DNA of 40,193 bases from a virus. The number at the start of each line of letters is the position of its first letter. Position 1 is the stretch's first letter. Below are positions 36,404 to 40,193 of the stretch, in pieces. A program made the position numbers and the translations under genes. Below the pieces are notes generated by a model. That model was not told where the DNA came from and made no database searches. It saw nothing but the letters and a program-made list of their open reading frames with translations. Location of the stretch: the IMG/VR virus record IMGVR_UViG_3300046804_003396, positions 1 to 40,193 of that record; one strand, written 5' to 3'.

Positions 36404-36955
36404 ATGTCCTGTAGATCAGCAATTATTATTGATAATTTTTTATCTCAAGAAAAATTTAATTACCTTTCTTCAAAGGTAGAGAAAAGTGATGATTATACGA
36501 ACAATCAATTTGCTGAACTTAAGGATGAATTATGGGTAGAATGTTATACTGCAGTATTTGAAAGACTTAAAGAACTTGGTATGCATCAAGTTCATTTTGA
36601 TGATTCTGTAAAACTATTTGGATACAACCAATATAGACCATCTAATTATGGTCATGGCAATATGTATGGACCTCATATTGACAATGGTGGATATGTGTTT
36701 TATATTCATCCACATTGGAATGAAAACTGGGGTGGACAATTACAAATTACAAATGCAGTGGAAGAAGAATATAGAAATGGAATTTTTGCAAAACCAAATC
36801 GTTTTATATGGATCGATCCTTCAACATTTCATGACGTAACAAGTACTTTAGAAAATACTGAACATGCTAGAGTTGCAAACATTGCTTTCCTTGGTGGAGA
36901 GATGTATGTGGATCCAATTGGAGTTGATTTCATAAATATTCTTACTAGCAGTTAA
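36404..36955 (+). CDS. 2OG-Fe(II) oxygenase
   Basis: 183 residues. The iron triad is His91 and Asp93 in GPHIDNGGY and His143 in STFHDVTS, with Arg156 in HARVANIAF binding 2-oxoglutarate. The HxD...H...R spacing and the YVFYIHPHWNENWGGQL strand match prolyl-hydroxylase-like oxygenases, which are frequent in T4-like cyanophages. Substrate unknown; protein hydroxylation or DNA-base modification are both possible. Located between secreted-protein genes and a structural-like gene. Confidence 0.85.
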   Translation: MSCRSAIIIDNFLSQEKFNYLSSKVEKSDDYTNNQFAELKDELWVECYTAVFERLKELGMHQVHFDDSVKLFGYNQYRPSNYGHGNMYGPHIDNGGYVFYIHPHWNENWGGQLQITNAVEEEYRNGIFAKPNRFIWIDPSTFHDVTSTLENTEHARVANIAFLGGEMYVDPIGVDFINILTSS

Positions 36956-36966
36956 TTTTTGATATA

Positions 36967-38847
36967 GTGGCAAATAGATATAGAAAAGCACTTAAGATTC
37001 TTAAATCTAACTCTATAGATGAAAAAATTAAAAATCTTGAGGAGTCACTACCATTAAATCATACTAAGGGAATTTATTCATTAAATCCTGCAGGATTTCG
37101 TTTGGGTGATAGAGATCCTGCAAAAGTATACTATCCTGATGTGGACGGCAACTGGCCAGCAGGAATACCTGGAACACCGGGAGAATTAGAATACACTCGT
37201 CCTGCTGGATACTGGGGAGGAGGAAGTGATTGGGATTCTCAAGTATCAACAGATTTCAGTCAAGACTACTTAGAAACAGATCCAACTGGCAGAAGCACTG
37301 ATAAACTCATTGGTGCAGATGGTACGGTTTTTTCTGCACTGCCTCCTGGTGGTGAAAATTTTATTTTAGGTCCAATCGTTGATGGTTTTGTTCCTAATCA
37401 TACTTATGATGCATATACAAATATTGGTTATTTGCAAAAAGATACTAGACAATTTGTTTTATTGGCACGTATTCAGGGGCAATGGAAATCTGGATTAAAT
37501 GGATCATATTCTGTATGGGATGGAACTTCTACAGGATTTACTTCATATAATCAAAACTTTACACTTGAAATGGCACAGTGGGTAAGGGATAAAATTCTTG
37601 CAGATGCCTATGTTTCAAAGGTTCCTTACTTCTACAGTGGTGGTGTTCCTCAAGTTCCACAAAGTCCTGCAGATTGTCCTAACTGTCCACCAGGAATGTA
37701 TGGTGGTAATGGAATAGGTCCAAGGCAGTTCGGATCCGGAGGAAACCCAAGTATTGGAACTGAACAAGATCCTTATAAGAGTGGTGGTCCAGATCCTAAT
37801 CTTCCTCCCGGATCTGCAAATCCAGACGTTGCGATGGATAATATGGGTGGATGGTTGGCAGCAGCTGCCGCATTAGGTTTTGTTTTTAAGACGATTTCTG
37901 ATTTCATTGACTGGTTTAACAAACAAAGTCCAGAAATGAAACAAAAATTGATGGATTTGACTAAACCTCAACAAGTTTCTCAATACACAGATGATCCATC
38001 AACTTGGCCATCTATTAAAAATCCAACAAAAACACCTCCAGCAATTATTGATCCAAAAACTGGTTGGCCTTCTGTTCCTAATGTTCCACCATCATACAGA
38101 GGCAAACCAGGAGGACAACCTGTAAGACTTGCATCATATAATCCACAAGGACAAGTTCTTTCAGAGGGGCGTAAAAGAATTCTTCGTGATATTAAAAAAC
38201 CATATCAACTTCCAGAAATTCCAAAGCAAAAATATAAAATGAATTTTTCTGGTAAGTATTCTTCTCAAAATACTCCAGATAAAACTGCTTCCAAACTTAG
38301 TGATGATTTAGTTGCATCTGGAAATGCAAAAGGTCAAAAGTGGAGAACTCAAGACAAATATTGGCAAGGTTATGAAACTACAGAAAGAATGAATGTAATT
38401 TATGATAGAGTTGGTCATGGAAATCAATATTGGGATGAAGTAGTTAAAGAAAATCAAAGAAAAACTTCTTGGAAAAATAAGGAGATCCAAGAACATTTAA
38501 ATTTAATTGCTCATGAAAAAGCAATGAAAGAAGATAATCCAAATTATGAAAGTCCATTTTATAAAGATTTTATTGAAGAACAAGAAACTGTTCAAGCGGA
38601 TAAGGATCCTTTATTCAAAAAAGTTTCTAAAAGACTTAAAAAAGAGATTGATTATCCAGACAAACCATCTAAGACTGGTGTTCCAAATGAACCGCCACCA
38701 CAAATGGTAAATGGTTACCATCCTAATTTTGGAAAGAAAATAGATTATTATAAAAAATTAGATCCGCAAAGTGCTGCAGCAATGCCAGAAACTGGTGACC
38801 CAGAGATTGATACACAAGTCAAGGCAGCACGAAAGAAATCCAAGTAG
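36967..38847 (+). CDS. Large probable virion structural protein
   Basis: 626 residues from GTG 36967; no earlier ATG exists in frame and the next Met is deep inside. The N-terminal third is Gly/Pro/Trp/Asp-rich (PGTPGELEYTRPAGYWGGG), with a VRDKILADAYVS helix near 210, a Cys pair in DCPNCPP, a hydrophobic segment (about 295-315) and a long charged, Lys/Pro-rich C-terminal half. Composition suggests a fibrous or minor capsid/tail protein. It has no recognisable enzyme motif. Confidence 0.6.
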   Translation: MANRYRKALKILKSNSIDEKIKNLEESLPLNHTKGIYSLNPAGFRLGDRDPAKVYYPDVDGNWPAGIPGTPGELEYTRPAGYWGGGSDWDSQVSTDFSQDYLETDPTGRSTDKLIGADGTVFSALPPGGENFILGPIVDGFVPNHTYDAYTNIGYLQKDTRQFVLLARIQGQWKSGLNGSYSVWDGTSTGFTSYNQNFTLEMAQWVRDKILADAYVSKVPYFYSGGVPQVPQSPADCPNCPPGMYGGNGIGPRQFGSGGNPSIGTEQDPYKSGGPDPNLPPGSANPDVAMDNMGGWLAAAAALGFVFKTISDFIDWFNKQSPEMKQKLMDLTKPQQVSQYTDDPSTWPSIKNPTKTPPAIIDPKTGWPSVPNVPPSYRGKPGGQPVRLASYNPQGQVLSEGRKRILRDIKKPYQLPEIPKQKYKMNFSGKYSSQNTPDKTASKLSDDLVASGNAKGQKWRTQDKYWQGYETTERMNVIYDRVGHGNQYWDEVVKENQRKTSWKNKEIQEHLNLIAHEKAMKEDNPNYESPFYKDFIEEQETVQADKDPLFKKVSKRLKKEIDYPDKPSKTGVPNEPPPQMVNGYHPNFGKKIDYYKKLDPQSAAAMPETGDPEIDTQVKAARKKSK

Positions 38848-38851
38848 TGGC

Positions 38852-38880
38852 TTGACGGGCGGATAAAACCATAGTATGAT
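38852..38880 (+). promoter_or_regulatory. sigma70-type psbA promoter
   Basis: TTGACG (38852-38857), 17-bp spacer, TATGAT (38875-38880), only four bases after the preceding stop codon. Confidence 0.8.
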
Positions 38881-38885
38881 AAATA
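38878..38885 (+). promoter_or_regulatory. Late psbA promoter GATAAATA
   Basis: Late octamer sharing three bases with the -10, which would allow psbA expression throughout infection. Confidence 0.65.
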
Positions 38886-38895
38886 GGTAAACAAA

Positions 38896-39028
38896 TGTTA
38901 CGGATTTATCATAAATCTTAACATTGTCGAACACCCCAAACCGAGACCTATAGGGTGTATAAAACACGTCTCTCATATCCCGCCTGAGGGTGGCGGGAGC
39001 ATAGTAACTCCACCATTTCCCTGATGGT
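38896..39028 (+). ncRNA. Structured psbA 5' leader
   Basis: In order: a 28-base near-palindrome, TGTTA..TAACA enclosing GATTTAT-C-ATAAATC (38896-38923); ACACCC/GGGTGT (38931-38936 with 38953-38958) crossing GAGAC/GTCTC (38943-38947 with 38968-38972); CCCGCC/GGCGGG (38979-38984 with 38992-38997); and ACCAT/ATGGT (39012-39028). GTGT at 38955-38958 can instead pair with ACAC at 38964-38967, so two folds compete. psbA-leader motifs (PhotoRC-I/II) are known from marine cyanobacteria and a phage; identity with one is not tested. Confidence 0.6.
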
Positions 39029-39049
39029 CTTACTACTCTTTTAATCAAA

Positions 39050-40129
39050 ATGACTGCTACAATTTCACGTCAACGACAATCAAATACTTGGGAACAGTTC
39101 TGCAACTGGGTTACTTCAACCGACAATCGCCTTTATGTTGGTTGGTTTGGAGTCCTGATGATTCCCTGCCTGCTTGCTGCTACAACTTGTTTCATTATCG
39201 CATTCATCGGTGCTCCTCCTGTGGACATTGATGGTATCCGTGAACCCGTTGCTGGTTCACTCATGTACGGAAACAACATCATCTCTGGTGCTGTTATTCC
39301 TTCGTCCAACGCAATTGGACTGCACTTTTACCCCATCTGGGAAGCTGCTTCTCTAGATGAGTGGCTCTACAACGGTGGTCCTTTCCAACTTGTTGTTTTC
39401 CACTTCCTGATTGGTATCTATGCCTATATGGGTCGTGAGTGGGAACTTTCCTACCGCTTGGGTATGCGTCCTTGGATTTGTGTTGCTTACTCCGCTCCTG
39501 TTGCCGCTGCTTCTGCGGTGTTCCTTGTTTATCCTTTCGGTCAAGGTTCTTTCTCTGATGCAATGCCTTTGGGTATCTCTGGTACGTTCAACTATATGCT
39601 TGTTTTCCAGGCAGAGCACAACATTCTGATGCACCCCTTCCATATGCTGGGTGTCGCTGGTGTCTTCGGTGGGTCGCTATTCTCTGCGATGCACGGTTCT
39701 CTGGTTACTTCCTCGCTGGTTCGTGAAACTACCGAGAACGAGTCTCAGAACTATGGATACAAGTTCGGTCAAGAAGAAGAGACCTACAACATTGTAGCCG
39801 CTCACGGTTACTTCGGACGCCTTATTTTCCAATATGCTTCCTTCAATAACTCCCGTTCGCTGCACTTCTTCCTTGCTGCTTGGCCAGTAGTTGGTATTTG
39901 GTTTGCTGCTCTAGGTGTAAGCACCATGGCATTTAACCTTAACGGATTTAATTACAACCAGAGTATTCTTGACTCACAAAATCGTGTAATTAACTCTTGG
40001 GCTGATGTTCTTAACCGTGCTAATCTTGGTTTCGAGGTGATGCATGAGAGAAACGCCCACAACTTCCCTCTGGACCTTGCTGCTGCAAGCAACACCCCTG
40101 TTGCTCTTACTGCACCTGCAATCGGTTGA
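39050..40129 (+). CDS. psbA: Photosystem II D1 protein
   Basis: 359 residues, full length. Functional residues are all present: Tyr161 (TyrZ), Asp170, His190, His198 (P680), His215 and His272 (iron), Ser264 (QB), His332, Glu333, Asp342 and Ala344 at the processing site. Residue 130 is Glu (GREWELSYR), as in the high-light D1:2 form. It replaces the rapidly damaged host D1 so that photosynthesis continues during infection. GC content is clearly higher than in most of the window, as expected of a host-derived gene. Tandem early/late promoters and a structured leader precede it; a GNRA terminator follows. Confidence 0.98.
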   Translation: MTATISRQRQSNTWEQFCNWVTSTDNRLYVGWFGVLMIPCLLAATTCFIIAFIGAPPVDIDGIREPVAGSLMYGNNIISGAVIPSSNAIGLHFYPIWEAASLDEWLYNGGPFQLVVFHFLIGIYAYMGREWELSYRLGMRPWICVAYSAPVAAASAVFLVYPFGQGSFSDAMPLGISGTFNYMLVFQAEHNILMHPFHMLGVAGVFGGSLFSAMHGSLVTSSLVRETTENESQNYGYKFGQEEETYNIVAAHGYFGRLIFQYASFNNSRSLHFFLAAWPVVGIWFAALGVSTMAFNLNGFNYNQSILDSQNRVINSWADVLNRANLGFEVMHERNAHNFPLDLAAASNTPVALTAPAIG

Positions 40130-40153
40130 TGATAAGTTAGAGTTTTCTAACGG

Positions 40154-40176
40154 AGACCCCGAAAGGGGTCTTTTTT
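40154..40176 (+). terminator. psbA terminator
   Basis: GACCCC-GAAA-GGGGTC stem (40155-40170) followed by six T residues. A TAAATA core (CTAAATAT, 40181) just after it may start the next late unit outside the window. Confidence 0.9.
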
Positions 40177-40193
40177 ATTGCTAAATATTTAAA

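Noticed and set aside
38896-40129. CfrI-type antisense RNA opposite psbA
   Set aside because: Known from S-PM2, but I could not identify a convincing minus-strand promoter here by eye.

Overview
The window looks like part of the genome of a large T4-like cyanophage (a myovirus of marine picocyanobacteria, most likely Synechococcus). The evidence is phage-type nrdA/nrdB, T4-type late promoter octamers (NATAAATA) in front of many genes, free-standing GIY-YIG and HNH endonucleases, a tRNA cluster, dense overlapping small ORFs, and cyanobacterial auxiliary genes (psbA, two hli, petF, pstS, an SLH/OprB porin). Taxonomic placement is inference from gene content; no search was run.

Layout. 1-7001: end of nrdA, nrdB, two GIY-YIG homing-type endonucleases and a third GIY-YIG protein, a tail-lysozyme-like secreted lysin and several conserved small proteins. 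7010-11034: ten convincing tRNAs (Tyr, Glu, Arg, Leu, Gly, Asn, Val, Ser, Pro, Met) plus two aberrant tRNA-like elements, with Dps, a run of overlapping tiny membrane proteins, an orphan Phd/YefM antitoxin and an HNH endonuclease between them. Several intergenic stretches here fold into strong hairpins or pseudoknots that belong to no tRNA. 11111-11846: three small proteins. 12046-23520: an 11.5-kb, 16-gene, tightly overlapping surface-glycan cluster with two SDR sugar epimerases, at least five glycosyltransferases, three methyltransferase-like proteins, a split mini-transketolase, an HldE-like sugar kinase and nucleotidyltransferase as separate genes, a HAD phosphatase and a cupin. 23630-27752: host-like metabolism and envelope genes: porin, PstS behind a Pho-box-like repeat, Hli, ferredoxin, a second mini-Hli and a peroxiredoxin. 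27818-29256: two lysins (C39-like peptidase and GH24 lysozyme) sharing an N-terminal domain. 29399-33942: an autotransporter-like outer-membrane protein with a Pro-Glu repeat linker, a Lys-rich micro-protein, a secreted HEXXH protease, an SNase-type nuclease and small membrane proteins. 34090-36332: a minus-strand island of four genes, three with signal-peptide-like N-termini. 36404-40129: a 2OG-Fe(II) oxygenase, a large probable structural protein, and psbA with a long structured leader and its own terminator.

How it fits together (inference). Early, host-sigma70-like promoters (TTGACA-17-TATAAT type) and late promoters sit side by side, sometimes physically overlapping each other or terminators. 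The functions converge on two themes: keeping photosynthetic electron flow, phosphate supply and redox balance going (psbA, hli, petF, Prx, pstS, Dps), and remodelling or breaching the host envelope (glycan cluster, porin, autotransporter-like protein, three lysins, secreted protease). The most unusual items are the glycan cluster with a possible nucleotide-heptose branch, the phage-borne outer-membrane porin and autotransporter-like protein, and several unexplained structured RNAs in the tRNA region and in the psbA leader.
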